Positions 38,645 through 47,978 of a stretch of 64,000 nt of DNA are shown here, one piece after another (position 1 is the stretch's first letter; every line of letters starts with the position of its first letter). Source of the stretch: BACL27 sp947488385. Lineage in GTDB: Bacteria; Actinomycetota; Acidimicrobiia; Acidimicrobiales; Ilumatobacteraceae. Both the position numbers and the translations under genes were made by a program. Under the pieces are notes generated by a model. That model searched no databases. It saw only the letters and a program-made list of their open reading frames with translations, and was not told where the DNA came from. The stretch spans positions 62,001 through 126,000 of the forward strand of contig CAXNMJ010000004.1 of the NCBI GenBank assembly GCA_964203655.1, given 5' to 3'.

Positions 38645-39322
38645 ATGGAATTGTTTCTTTGTCGTCATGCGCAACCGCTTTGGGTATCCGAAGGTCTTTG
38701 TGTTGACAACCCACAACTCACAGAGCTTGGGCATCGTCAAGCTGCAATGCTTGGGCAGCGATTAGCTAGAGAACGATTTGATCACATCTATGTCTCACCA
38801 CTGCTTCGCACCCGACAAACTGCCGAGCCAATTCGTGCGGCACACAAAAGAGAAGAAGTAATACAGCCTTGGTTAGAAGAGATCCGCGGCCCAGTCTGGC
38901 AGGGCCTTCCAGGCGAAGTTGCAGCAAAGGCTTATAAACAAGAAGGGTCAAAACCTGCTCGAGAGCGATGGCATGGGCTTGAAGGCGGCGAAGCCAATAA
39001 AGATTTCGTGGCTCGAATTCACGCAGGTGCCGATAAATTTTTGGCTGAACACGGTGTGCATCGAATTGAACACGAGCTACCGATATGGCACATTGAAAAC
39101 CCAGGACAACGAATCGCATGTGTAGCCCACGCAGGCACCAACAGCGTTGTGATCTGTCACCTTTTAGGTTTGTCGCCAACGCCTTGGGAGTGGGAGCGCT
39201 TTGTTCTCGGTCACGCATCGATCAGCAAACTTGAAGCATTTAAGCTTGGCGATGGTTATGCGTTTTCTCTTTCGCCGCTATCAGATTTAGAACATATTCC
39301 TGCTGAAGACAGAAGTTATTAA
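38645..39322 (+). CDS. Histidine phosphatase family protein (phosphoglycerate mutase-like)
   Basis: 225 aa from ATG 38645. The catalytic phospho-His is in MELFLCRHAQPLW (RHG-type motif, here RHA), followed by LTELGHRQAAMLGQRL and YVSPLLRTRQTAEPI. The second catalytic His is in ACVAHAGTNSVVI. It fits broad-specificity phosphatases or cofactor-dependent mutases; the substrate cannot be told. It ends at a strong hairpin. Confidence 0.88.
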   Translation: MELFLCRHAQPLWVSEGLCVDNPQLTELGHRQAAMLGQRLARERFDHIYVSPLLRTRQTAEPIRAAHKREEVIQPWLEEIRGPVWQGLPGEVAAKAYKQEGSKPARERWHGLEGGEANKDFVARIHAGADKFLAEHGVHRIEHELPIWHIENPGQRIACVAHAGTNSVVICHLLGLSPTPWEWERFVLGHASISKLEAFKLGDGYAFSLSPLSDLEHIPAEDRSY

Positions 39323-39325
39323 TTC

Positions 39326-39363
39326 AACGGGCAGCGGAGGATCTCACCTCTCCGCCACCCGTT
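39326..39363. terminator. Bidirectional hairpin between convergent genes
   Basis: AACGGG (39326-39331) pairs with CCCGTT (39358-39363), and GCGGAG with CTCCGC inside it, giving a 12-bp stem with one 2x2 internal loop. It lies between the convergent phosphatase and M23 peptidase genes. No strong T-run follows on either strand, so efficiency is uncertain. Confidence 0.6.
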
Positions 39364-39376
39364 AATCGAGCACTCG

Positions 39377-40528
39377 TTATGGTTGTGGGAGCACTTCCGT
39401 AACGTGACATGCGTCGACAGCTTTTACAACTGGGTATGGATTAATTGCATCGCCTCCACCAGGGTGAACTTCAAAGTGAAGGTGAGGGGTTCCTGAATTT
39501 CCGGTTGATCCCATATACCCGATGATCTGGCCAGCACGAACAGTAGAGCCGACCGTGATGCCTGCGGCAAACGAGTCAAGGTGAGCATAAAAGAAATATG
39601 TCTTGTCTGCGCCAGTCAAGCGAAGAGCGTTTCCGCTGAGTGATGAGTCTGCTCCATACATTTTTGTGATTGTTCCATCGACGACTGCGTACAACGCCAA
39701 ACCTTTTGGTCCGACAATGTCAACACCGATGTGAAGACGATTGCCTGGGCGAGGTGCATGCCAACTATCAGAGAATGAACAACGTCCTTGTGATGGAAAC
39801 ACACTGATTTGAGGAATTCCGAGAGTTGCAAGATCTGGCAGCACACCGAGAGCGATTGCTGTAGGTAGATCGACTGATGATGTTGCATTCAATCCGCGTG
39901 AAGTCTGAAAGTTTGCAAGCGAGATTGACGTAGCGAGACCGAAGATGCCGTCTGCTCCACCTTTTACTTCAACGCCGTTAGCGATCAATTTTTCTTGAAC
40001 CAGTCGAACTGCGTCGCTTCGTTGTCCTCGTATCGGCAATGTGTCAATCGTCAACATGCCAGTTACCGGCGCAACAACCGGCGCTACAGCTGGCGCAACA
40101 ACTGGCGCAACGACTGGTGCTGTTGCTTTAACTGGTGCAACCACTGGTGCGACAGATGCTGCTGCCTTGACCGGTGTAGCGGCAGTTGTAGCTGCAGCTT
40201 TAATTTTCTTAGCTGCTGGCTGGTCAGCGGCGATTAAACCAAGAAATTTTGCAGTGCGCTCATCAAGGCGTCCAGTTGCCTTGAAGCCAGCAACTTTTTG
40301 AAAGCTCTTCAGAGTCGACTGAGTCGATGCCGAAAAAACTCCGTCGGCGCCGCCCTTAAGAGTGAAGCCACGTGCAATGAGGGCTTCCTGCATTCGACTT
40401 ACAGTTGCGCCACTATCGCCAAACACTGGCAAGGCTGCCGTTGTGGCACCCGCTGATGGAACAACCAAACCAAGGCTCAAGATTGAACCGATAAGAACTG
40501 ATAGAAGATATTTCGCTTTTGTTGACAT
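39377..40528 (-). CDS. Secreted M23 (LytM) endopeptidase-like protein with two peptidoglycan-binding domains
   Basis: 383 aa. A signal peptide (to about residue 28, ...VVPSAGA) precedes two PG_binding_1 modules (about 34-95 and 160-215). A low-complexity linker rich in V-A-P repeats lies between them. The C-terminal LytM domain has the zinc ligands of LHIGVDIVGPKG and HLHFEVHPGGG. It probably trims or remodels peptidoglycan, or acts as an amidase activator. The 204 bases upstream hold no gene. They contain a strong GGGAGCAG ribosome site and a small GATCC/GGATC inverted repeat (40545-40561). I could not match a known riboswitch there. Confidence 0.92.
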   Translation of the reverse strand: MSTKAKYLLSVLIGSILSLGLVVPSAGATTAALPVFGDSGATVSRMQEALIARGFTLKGGADGVFSASTQSTLKSFQKVAGFKATGRLDERTAKFLGLIAADQPAAKKIKAAATTAATPVKAAASVAPVVAPVKATAPVVAPVVAPAVAPVVAPVTGMLTIDTLPIRGQRSDAVRLVQEKLIANGVEVKGGADGIFGLATSISLANFQTSRGLNATSSVDLPTAIALGVLPDLATLGIPQISVFPSQGRCSFSDSWHAPRPGNRLHIGVDIVGPKGLALYAVVDGTITKMYGADSSLSGNALRLTGADKTYFFYAHLDSFAAGITVGSTVRAGQIIGYMGSTGNSGTPHLHFEVHPGGGDAINPYPVVKAVDACHVTEVLPQP

Positions 40529-40732
40529 TTCTGCTCCCTTGTGAGATCCGCATAAGGGATCGGCACTTGGAGACAGAACTTGAGGAAAATCTCACTTAAA
40601 ATATTTGGATGCCCACTCAGAGTGGTGAATTATGCACGAATAAGACCGTTTTTCATTGTTTTAGGCGTTCTCCCGGCGACAAAGAGTAAGAATTTGGCCG
40701 CTTTGAGGGCGAGAAATAATGACTATTCGTGA

Positions 40733-41920
40733 TTAGTGCTGAAAGTCGATTAGTTCGGCCAGTTTCGGCCTCAAACTCCAGGTTTTCACGAAATCGCTAT
40801 AACTCGCCACTTCTTGTGGGTCAGATGGCGAGTTCGTCTTTACGGCTCGGATCATTAAGTTTCGCGGTGTGTGGTCATCGCCGATGAATTCAATGATCTC
40901 GGTTCGGTAACCGCTAAAACGCAAGATTTGAGCCCTTAAGGCATCTGTTAGAACGTCGCCTAATCTCTGATTCAAGATTCCGTGTTTCGTTACTTGATGC
41001 CAGGGAGCTGGAACTTTGGTCATTTGATCTTGCAAATCGTGGTGACAACAAGGGGATACAAGAATGATCTTGGCGCCATTCATAATTGCCCAAGCCAAAG
41101 CATCGTCAGTTGCGGTGTCACACGCGTGAAGCGCAATCGCAACATCGGCCGCGCTGACAGCAGATTCAGAAATCTTCTCAGCCCGAAAATTTACCGTATC
41201 GCTCATGGCCAATCTTTCTGCGATGGCGGCATTTCGCTCACGGCTGTCCTCACGTTTGTCAATGCCGACAACGGTATTCGGCAAATTTCTTTCAGTTAAA
41301 AAATTGTGGACGGCAAAAGTTAAGTAAGCGTTGCCGCAGCCATGATCGACAATCTTTAACGGATTGTCACGAGTTGGCTGTGCGATGCGATTGTTGGCAA
41401 TCTCTGCTTCAAGTGTCGGCATCAGAATCCGCAGAAATTCTTCAATTTGCAAGAACTTGTCATTCATTGTTGGTTTGACACGACCATGTTGATCAGAGAT
41501 ACCGACCTGGCGTAGAAATTCGCTATTGCTGTCTAGCAGTCTTGATTTTTGTCGATCGTGACTCAAATTTTGGGACTTCTGATGAGTGTCAACATGCACA
41601 GCGAACTGACCCTTTTTGGTGTATCGAATAGTCAATGATTTCTCGGTGCTTTCAACAAGAAAGTTTGCGAATCCCGACGCTAGATAATCCTGAATCTGAG
41701 AATCACCAAAGTCGAGATTAGAGGTCTTTGAAGTAGTTTTGCCATTGCAAATCATTTGTATCTTCACTGAGTCTTTAAGTTTGATCGGTCGAAACTCGAT
41801 TTTTTCGAATTCGGGCTGCATATTTCGTCTGCGACCAGAAAATATCGCCCGCACAAATTTCGTTTGGTCATTGAAGATGGCAATGACTTCTGCCAGTACC
41901 TCTTGTTCGCTCTCTGTCAT
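40733..41920 (-). CDS. SAM-dependent methyltransferase, Methyltransf_32-like
   Basis: 395 aa. The N-terminal third has no motif I know. The SAM domain starts with KIVDHGCGNAYLTFAVHNFL, then VVGIDKRED, and has the group signature ALHACDTATDDALAWAI followed by LVSPCCHHDLQDQM. This Cys-Cys-His pattern marks a family related to eukaryotic METTL25/GSTCD-type proteins, with unknown or RNA-related substrates. It starts seven bases after the stop of the regulator gene upstream, so the two are probably co-transcribed. Confidence 0.82.
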   Translation of the reverse strand: MTESEQEVLAEVIAIFNDQTKFVRAIFSGRRRNMQPEFEKIEFRPIKLKDSVKIQMICNGKTTSKTSNLDFGDSQIQDYLASGFANFLVESTEKSLTIRYTKKGQFAVHVDTHQKSQNLSHDRQKSRLLDSNSEFLRQVGISDQHGRVKPTMNDKFLQIEEFLRILMPTLEAEIANNRIAQPTRDNPLKIVDHGCGNAYLTFAVHNFLTERNLPNTVVGIDKREDSRERNAAIAERLAMSDTVNFRAEKISESAVSAADVAIALHACDTATDDALAWAIMNGAKIILVSPCCHHDLQDQMTKVPAPWHQVTKHGILNQRLGDVLTDALRAQILRFSGYRTEIIEFIGDDHTPRNLMIRAVKTNSPSDPQEVASYSDFVKTWSLRPKLAELIDFQH

Positions 41921-41927
41921 AAATTAT

Positions 41928-43007
41928 TCACGAACTAGTTCGTTGTCGATCTGTGCATCGCCATCCGAGTGACGTACGGCGATAAGTGTCGATACCTCGA
42001 AAGATTTCAGTCTTTGACTTACTGGTCGAGCTTAAAGACCTGCACTCAACCGTGAAATTGCCATGCGCAGTGCCATTACCTTCGTCGGCATAGAACGACA
42101 TCACGAGGGGTACTTCAATTGTCATGTGATTTATTTCAAATTGTGAACTAAAAAGTACAGATATGCTCTGCGCGTCCGCTGCGATCAAGTTTCCATTCAT
42201 GCTAATTTTCGCGTCGTCGCTGAAGTAGGCGAGAAGTTTTGCAAGGTCATTGCGGCTGAGAGCATCTGCGTAGTTGTTGAACAGTTGTCGAAGGTCGAAT
42301 TCAGTCGCAAGCGAAGCAGATCGGGGACCTTCGTCGTCCTGACGACCTTTTTGGCCATTATTCGATTTGGATGAACGACGTGAATCACGGATGTCGTCAG
42401 GGGACAGTCCAGTCTCAGATGCCGCAAGTTGACGCATCAGACGAATGAACTCCTTTCGTTTCAAGACGCCCTCATGGGCCGCGTACTGCACGGCGAGGCC
42501 GTCAATTAGACCCGAGATGCGAGTCGCCGACTCTCTTGGATGGACACAGTGAAATTCACCTGACTCATTTCCGGCCCGAAGTGTTTTTTCAAAAACTGCG
42601 ATGGACTGTTCGTCAAGTTCTTGACTGATCGGTTTCATTTTCGGATTACGCAACGCCTCACCCCAAGCGTCAATCCAGATCATCCATTCAACGTCATCGC
42701 TGCCTTCAGGAACGTAGCTTTCAATAAGTCGCCATAATTTGGCGACTGCAGTAGGTGCAGAGTCGCTATCGCGTTGCATGTCAACCAAGTCTTTGCGCGC
42801 GTAGTGCTCGAACGCCGCAGCCAATAGCTCTTCTTTCGAGGCAAAGTGATAGTGAATCAAACTATTTGACACACCGAGTTTCTTTGCAACATCGGCGACT
42901 CTTGTTCCGGCAAAGCCTCGTTCGATGACGACATCGCAGGTAGCCTCAAGAATCTCGATGCGACGTCTCTCTACTGTTTCTTTTTTCACTACCTGCGCAC
43001 GATACAC
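41928..43007 (-). CDS. TetR-family regulator fused to a SnoaL-like domain
   Basis: 359 aa, much longer than the usual 190-220 aa TetR protein. Residues 10-60 hold the HTH (GFAGTRVADVAKKLGVSNSLIHYHF), and the ligand-binding helices run to about 205. A charged linker (RRSSKSNNGQKGRQDDEGP) leads to a C-terminal SnoaL/NTF2-like cone domain (about 240-359, LRQLFNNYADALSRNDLAKL). The added domain may bind a small ligand. Divergent from ctaA across 53 bases, so it could control itself, the methyltransferase and ctaA. Confidence 0.82.
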   Translation of the reverse strand: MYRAQVVKKETVERRRIEILEATCDVVIERGFAGTRVADVAKKLGVSNSLIHYHFASKEELLAAAFEHYARKDLVDMQRDSDSAPTAVAKLWRLIESYVPEGSDDVEWMIWIDAWGEALRNPKMKPISQELDEQSIAVFEKTLRAGNESGEFHCVHPRESATRISGLIDGLAVQYAAHEGVLKRKEFIRLMRQLAASETGLSPDDIRDSRRSSKSNNGQKGRQDDEGPRSASLATEFDLRQLFNNYADALSRNDLAKLLAYFSDDAKISMNGNLIAADAQSISVLFSSQFEINHMTIEVPLVMSFYADEGNGTAHGNFTVECRSLSSTSKSKTEIFRGIDTYRRTSLGWRCTDRQRTSS

Positions 43008-43060
43008 ACCCTTTGGGCATGCCTCAACATCGCCTAATTTGGAGTTGAGGTAGGACTGTT

Positions 43061-43972
43061 GTGATAGTTACTCATAAGGGTTATTTGCGTTCTACACAGG
43101 TCGCATTCGTCGCCCTTTACACGATCATCATTACTGGTTCGTTGGTGCGCCTAACAGGATCTGGGCTCGGATGCGCCGACTGGCCGAAATGTAGTGATAC
43201 GAAATTTATTGACGTTTCATCGACTCATGCGGCGATTGAACAAATTAATCGACTGTTCACCGGGGTAGTCGCGGCGGCGGTAATCGTGTGCGTTTTATTG
43301 GCTTTCAAGTTGCAACCTAAGCGTCGCGATCTTATTGCAATGTCAATCTTGTTGGTTGTTGGCGTGTTGGCTCAAGTGATGATCGGTGCGATTGTCGTTT
43401 GGACTGGACTGAACCCAGTGTCAAACATCGCACACTTTTTAGTAAGCATCTTTTTAATGAGCGTTGCATACATGTTGGTACAACACGCTCGAATATTTCG
43501 ACTGACTGAAGACGCACCACCAAGGGGCGAGCCTGAGCTCAAAGATAAGTTGGCAATCAACCTCGTGCGGTTGATGGTGTTGGCAACTGGCCTTGCGGTT
43601 ATCACCGGAACTGTCGTTACAGGTTCAGGTCCACACGCTGGCGATGAAGACGCTATTCGTCTTGGCTTTGGTGTTTCACGAGTGGTTCGAATTCACAGTG
43701 CAACTGTTTGGCTGGCCATGTTCACTTCACTTGGTTTGGCGGTTTTGATTCGACGTCGTCGAAACTTGGCAGACATTCTGCAAAAGTCGCTCTCGCGATA
43801 TTTGCTTATATTGGTCATTCAGGGTGGCATCGGCTACGCGCAATACTTCCTCGGAGTGCCAGTTGTTTTGGTGGCTTTTCACGTAGCTATTTCTGTCGCG
43901 GTATGGCTTTGTGCAGTCGATGTCTACTGGAATTCAAGACTTTCGACTCAGCAGCCAAATGTGATTGACTAA
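43061..43972 (+). CDS. ctaA: Heme A synthase, CtaA/COX15 family
   Basis: 303 aa, GTG start with GAGGTAGG upstream. Oxidises the heme O methyl group to heme A for aa3-type cytochrome oxidase. About eight membrane helices in two four-helix bundles. Seen are GSLVRLTGSGLGCADWPKC, heme-ligand histidines in STHAAIEQINR, SNIAHFLVS, RIHSATVWL and VAFHVAIS, and TGTVVTGSGPHAGDEDA. It implies an aerobic respiratory chain. Confidence 0.93.
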   Translation: MIVTHKGYLRSTQVAFVALYTIIITGSLVRLTGSGLGCADWPKCSDTKFIDVSSTHAAIEQINRLFTGVVAAAVIVCVLLAFKLQPKRRDLIAMSILLVVGVLAQVMIGAIVVWTGLNPVSNIAHFLVSIFLMSVAYMLVQHARIFRLTEDAPPRGEPELKDKLAINLVRLMVLATGLAVITGTVVTGSGPHAGDEDAIRLGFGVSRVVRIHSATVWLAMFTSLGLAVLIRRRRNLADILQKSLSRYLLILVIQGGIGYAQYFLGVPVVLVAFHVAISVAVWLCAVDVYWNSRLSTQQPNVID

Positions 43973-43980
43973 TAGACAGC

Positions 43981-45306
43981 ATGTCGGGGCTCAGGCTTAA
44001 ATTTCGCGCAGTCGCGCTCAAGATACTGCTCTTCGTGGCGACCGGTCTCACTGTCATTGGTTTTGCTCCATCTGGTGTATCTGGCGCGACAGGCGACGAT
44101 TACTCGATCATTGCAAGTGTTCAGAACCAGACTCTTGTGGATGGCTCAACAAGTCGTACGCCATTAGAGGGCGTGACTATAAACGTTTTTAAAGCCGACG
44201 GAACTGCAGTTGGCGAGGCGGTCACGGACAAAGACGGGTTGTGCACGATTTCAGTGCCGAGTCGTGATGACTACATCATTGAAATCAATCTTGCGACTTT
44301 GCCTGATGGACTCACACTGATTGATGCTGAAAAACAGAAAGTTGCTGTGAATCGTGATTTGTTTACAACCAACACAAAAAGAGTTACTTTTTTTACGGGT
44401 GAAGGCGCATCTGCCGGTGCTAGTGCGTCTGAAAGAATCTTGCAGCGACTTTCTGATGGAATTCGTCTTGGTTTAATTATTGCGATGTGTTCTGTGGGTT
44501 TATCTTTAGTTTTTGGCACCACAGGGCTAACGAATTTCGCACACGGCGAGATGGTTACCTTCGGTGGTCTGATGGCGTTTTATCTCAACGTCATTCTTGA
44601 GATTCCAATTTTGATCTCAGGCCCAGTTGTTATTTTGATGGGCGGACTTTTCGGATTGTTGCTCAACTGGGGTATTTTTGCGCGATTGACCAAGCGTGGC
44701 GTTACTTTGCTTTCTCAACTTGTTGTGACAGTAGGGCTCTCATTGATGTTGCGAAATATTTATTTGTTTCAGTTTGGTGGACGAACGAAGCAGCTTTCAA
44801 GCTATTCAAAACAAGTGAACTTAGAGATAGGTCCGATTGGTATTACGCCGCGTGACTTAACAACAGCGATTTTAGGTGTGATTATTCTTGTATCAGTCGC
44901 ACTCTTTTTACAGAGGTCGAGACTCGGCAAAGCAATTAGAGCAGTTAGCGACAATGTTCAGTTGGCTTCAGCAACCGGAATCGACACGCGAAAAGTAATC
45001 AAGATCGTATGGTTCGCGGGCGGAGCGCTTGCAGCTACCGGCGGTATTTTTCGAGGCCTTGACGAACAAGTGAGTTTCTCAATGGGGTCTGACTTGCTGT
45101 TTTTAATGTTTGCCGGCATCACACTGGGCGGTCTTGGCTCGGCATTCGGTGCATTGATCGGCGGATTCTTTATTGGAATCTTCGTCGAAATGTCGTCGCT
45201 CTTCTTTCCGAGCGAACTAAAGGTTGCGCCAGCCTTGTTCATTTTGATTGTGATGCTTGTTGTACGACCTCAAGGCTTGCTCGGCAAGAGTCAAAGAGTG
45301 GGTTGA
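43981..45306 (+). CDS. livH: Branched-chain amino acid-type ABC permease LivH with N-terminal extracytoplasmic domain
   Basis: 441 aa against about 290-300 aa for ordinary LivH. Residues 10-36 form a signal or membrane helix. Residues about 40-135 form a beta-sandwich like carboxypeptidase-regulatory domains (TPLEGVTINVFKADGTAVGEAV, then TDKDGLCTISVPSRDDYIIEI). The permease follows from about 150, with FGTTGLTNFAHGEMVTFGG and, near the end, FAGITLGGLGSAFGALIGG. The domain should face outside, perhaps docking the binding protein. It leads livH-M-G-F. Confidence 0.9.
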   Translation: MSGLRLKFRAVALKILLFVATGLTVIGFAPSGVSGATGDDYSIIASVQNQTLVDGSTSRTPLEGVTINVFKADGTAVGEAVTDKDGLCTISVPSRDDYIIEINLATLPDGLTLIDAEKQKVAVNRDLFTTNTKRVTFFTGEGASAGASASERILQRLSDGIRLGLIIAMCSVGLSLVFGTTGLTNFAHGEMVTFGGLMAFYLNVILEIPILISGPVVILMGGLFGLLLNWGIFARLTKRGVTLLSQLVVTVGLSLMLRNIYLFQFGGRTKQLSSYSKQVNLEIGPIGITPRDLTTAILGVIILVSVALFLQRSRLGKAIRAVSDNVQLASATGIDTRKVIKIVWFAGGALAATGGIFRGLDEQVSFSMGSDLLFLMFAGITLGGLGSAFGALIGGFFIGIFVEMSSLFFPSELKVAPALFILIVMLVVRPQGLLGKSQRVG

Positions 45307-45307
45307 G

Positions 45308-46312
45308 ATGGACTGGAATCAGATTATTCAAAATACGATTCGAGCCGCGCTTGGAGTCGACGCGATCTATTTTGCGATCGCCGCGTTAGGCCTAAACGTA
45401 CAATTCGGATACACAGGGTTGGTTAATTTTGGACAGGCAGCATTTATGGCTTGCGGTTCTTACGGTCTAGGTATGACCGCACAATATTTTGGTATCGGCC
45501 TGTGGTGGGGTATACCGCTTGGCATTGTTTTCGTGATTGTTCTTGCTTTGATCGTTGGCATTCCAACCTTGAGATTGAGAGCCGATTATCTTGCAATCGT
45601 CACAATTGCTGTCGCTGAAATAGTTCGGTTATTCGTACGCTCGGTGAAATTCAACTATATGTTTGGCGGCACAGAGGGAATCAGCAATTTCAGTCGGGAT
45701 TATCGAGATTTGAATCCTTTCGACCCAGGTGCAACCTACGGCTTTGGGCCATTTACATTTAGCGGCTACACCTTGATCACAGTTCTTGTGGGTTGGGTGT
45801 TGGTCGGCATCTTCTCTCTGTTCGTATGGCAACTGATGCGAAGTCCATGGGGTCGTGTGATTAAGGGGATACGAGAAGACGAAGACGCGGTGCGTAGTCT
45901 CGGCAAAAATGTTTATTTCTACAAGCTCCAATCGTTGATTCTTGGTGGCATTATCGGAATGTTCGCTGGAATGGTCTTATCGCTTGACCGAGGTTCAGTT
46001 CAGCCAGATAATTACAGTCGCGACGTAACTTTCTATATCTTGACTGCACTCGTGCTGGGCGGACTTGCAAAAGTCGCGGGTTCGGTTGTTGGCGCGATGT
46101 TGTTCTGGGTGATCTTCGTATTTTCAGACAATGTGTTGCGTGAAATTACACGAACAGGTCCGTTGCGAATCGGTGATTTCACGATAATTCAAAGCACTCA
46201 AGTTGGTGCAGTGAACTATATGTTTGTCGGTCTTGGACTGATGCTTCTGATGACTTATCGCCCGCAGGGTTTGTTCGGCAACAAGACAGAGATGGCTCTT
46301 GATGGTCGCTGA
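45308..46312 (+). CDS. livM: Branched-chain amino acid-type ABC permease LivM
   Basis: 334 aa from ATG 45308, two bases after the livH stop; the open frame back to 45257 is inside livH. Family motifs are FGYTGLVNFGQAAFMACGSYG, IVTIAVAEIVRLFVRS and RGIREDEDAV-like (KGIREDEDAVRSLGKN), then ILTALVLGGLAKVAG. About eight to ten membrane helices. Pairs with LivH to form the channel. Confidence 0.93.
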   Translation: MDWNQIIQNTIRAALGVDAIYFAIAALGLNVQFGYTGLVNFGQAAFMACGSYGLGMTAQYFGIGLWWGIPLGIVFVIVLALIVGIPTLRLRADYLAIVTIAVAEIVRLFVRSVKFNYMFGGTEGISNFSRDYRDLNPFDPGATYGFGPFTFSGYTLITVLVGWVLVGIFSLFVWQLMRSPWGRVIKGIREDEDAVRSLGKNVYFYKLQSLILGGIIGMFAGMVLSLDRGSVQPDNYSRDVTFYILTALVLGGLAKVAGSVVGAMLFWVIFVFSDNVLREITRTGPLRIGDFTIIQSTQVGAVNYMFVGLGLMLLMTYRPQGLFGNKTEMALDGR

Positions 46313-47177
46313 TCGAACTTATGGTGATCTGGCATCCGCTGCACGCGCCGCATTAAATGGCGTTGAATCTGCGGCGGGAGTTAAAAAACCCGATGCAATT
46401 CTTTCAGCCGATGGAATTCGCCGTCACTTCGGTGGCATTGTCGCAGTTGATGTGAAGCATCTTGAAGTTCAACGAGGTTCGATCACTGCTTTGATCGGGC
46501 CTAATGGGGCGGGAAAAACAACTTTGTTTAACTTGCTTTCTGGGTTTGATACACCAGACGTAGGTGAATGGCGCTTTGATGGTCACAACATGAGTCGTGT
46601 CGTGGCACATAAAACCGCCAGCATGGGAATGGTTCGAACATTCCAATTGACCAAGAGCTTGACGAAAATGACCGTGATTGAAAACATGAAACTCGGGGCT
46701 ATTCATCAAGTCGGTGAAAAGTGGTGGAAAGGTCTATTGCCATTTCTCTGGAAGTCACAGGAAGCAAAGATCGAAGAGCGCGCCGACAATCTATTGAAGA
46801 GATTCAAAATGGATCACATGCGCAATGAGTATGCCGGCACACTTTCGGGTGGACAGCGAAAGTTGCTTGAGATGGCTCGTGCACTAATGACCGAACCAAC
46901 CCTGGTGATGCTTGACGAGCCGATGGCTGGTGTGAATCCTGCGCTAAAACAAAGTCTCAATGAGCACATCAGAGGTTTGCGTGACGACGGCATGACGGTG
47001 CTATTTGTCGAGCACGACATGGACATGGTCAATGATGTCGCAGACTGGGTGATCGTGATGGCCGAAGGCATTTTGATAGCAGAAGGCACACCAGAGCAGA
47101 TCGGTTCTAATCCACAAGTTATTGAGGCCTACCTCGGATCCAATCAAGGCAAGTCTCTTTTGGATAGGCAGGTGTGA
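46302..47177 (+). CDS. livG: Branched-chain amino acid-type ABC ATPase LivG
   Basis: 291 aa from ATG 46302, overlapping livM by 11 bases. A 30-residue N-terminal extension precedes the ATPase domain. Walker A GPNGAGKTT, signature LSGGQRKL, Walker B LVMLDEPMAGVNP and switch His in VEHDMDMV are present. MVRTFQLTKSL is the family's Q-loop region. The C-terminus ends with VIEAYLG as is usual in LivG. Confidence 0.95.
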   Translation: MVADRTYGDLASAARAALNGVESAAGVKKPDAILSADGIRRHFGGIVAVDVKHLEVQRGSITALIGPNGAGKTTLFNLLSGFDTPDVGEWRFDGHNMSRVVAHKTASMGMVRTFQLTKSLTKMTVIENMKLGAIHQVGEKWWKGLLPFLWKSQEAKIEERADNLLKRFKMDHMRNEYAGTLSGGQRKLLEMARALMTEPTLVMLDEPMAGVNPALKQSLNEHIRGLRDDGMTVLFVEHDMDMVNDVADWVIVMAEGILIAEGTPEQIGSNPQVIEAYLGSNQGKSLLDRQV

Positions 47178-47920
47178 CCGTTATGAGTGGCGCAGATGTT
47201 CTTAACGTTCATGAGCTAGTTGCTGGCTACATACCTGAAGTCAATATCTTGAATGGTTGCAATATCACAGTTGCATCTGGTGAGTTCGTAGGCATCATCG
47301 GTCCGAACGGTGCCGGCAAGTCAACGGTGTTGAAAGCGATTTTGGGCGAGTGCTCGGTGCGCTCAGGAACTGTGAAGCTTGACGACGAAAATATCACGGG
47401 TCACCGATCTCACGAGTTGGTTGAACGCGGCGTTGGTTACGTTCCGCAAAACAAGAATGTGTTTCCGAGTTTGACCGTCACCGAAAATCTCGAGATGGGT
47501 TGTTTTCTGAAACCTGCTGTTTTTAAAGATCGTTTCGAATATGTAGCAACCTTGTTTCCTCGATTGCGTGAAAGAGCGTCTGTGAAGGCAGGCGCACTTT
47601 CGGGTGGTGAACGACAGATGGTTGCCATGGGTCGTGCATTGATGATGGAGCCAAAGTTGCTGCTTCTCGATGAGCCGTCGGCAGGTTTATCGCCGGTACT
47701 TCAAGATGAGGTTTTTATTCAGTGCAAGAAAATCAACGCTGAGGGAATTGCAATATTGATGGTTGAGCAGAATGCTCGACGGTGTCTCCAAGTTGCTAAC
47801 CGTGCTTATGTATTAGATCAAGGCAAGAATGCATACACAGGATCTGGTCGCGATCTGCTCTCAGACCCCAATGTGATCAAACTTTATTTAGGAACCCTCG
47901 CCAGAGCAACAGGGGGATAA
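47174..47920 (+). CDS. livF: Branched-chain amino acid-type ABC ATPase LivF
   Basis: 248 aa. The GTG 47174 overlaps the livG stop; ATG 47183 is the alternative. Walker A GPNGAGKST, GYVPQNKNVFPSLTV, signature LSGGERQMV, Walker B LLLLDEPSAGLSP and the VEQNARRCLQ switch region are complete. The end LLSDPNVIKLYLG is the typical LivF tail. Last gene of the operon, followed at once by a strong hairpin. Confidence 0.95.
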   Translation: MTVMSGADVLNVHELVAGYIPEVNILNGCNITVASGEFVGIIGPNGAGKSTVLKAILGECSVRSGTVKLDDENITGHRSHELVERGVGYVPQNKNVFPSLTVTENLEMGCFLKPAVFKDRFEYVATLFPRLRERASVKAGALSGGERQMVAMGRALMMEPKLLLLDEPSAGLSPVLQDEVFIQCKKINAEGIAILMVEQNARRCLQVANRAYVLDQGKNAYTGSGRDLLSDPNVIKLYLGTLARATGG

Positions 47921-47926
47921 AGAAAA

Positions 47927-47950
47927 GGCCCTGGACTTTCGTCCAGGGCC
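47927..47950. terminator. Bidirectional intrinsic terminator between livF and livK
   Basis: GGCCCTGGAC (47927-47936) and GTCCAGGGCC (47941-47950) form a perfect 10-bp GC-rich stem with loop TTTC. CTAACTTTTA follows on the + strand and TTTTCTTTA follows on the - strand, so both convergent genes can end here. The best terminator in the window. Confidence 0.88.
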
Positions 47951-47978
47951 CTAACTTTTAACTAATTCGGATTATTGA

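Noticed and set aside
40065..40215. Tandem repeat or CRISPR-like array
   Set aside because: The repeated GCAACAACCGG-like units encode the V-A-P linker of the M23 protein and have no spacer structure.
40529..40732. Riboswitch (for example a c-di-AMP type) upstream of the M23 peptidase
   Set aside because: Cell wall hydrolases often have one, and the leader is about 200 bases, but I could not find the conserved core on the minus strand; only a 5-bp inverted repeat near the ribosome site is visible.
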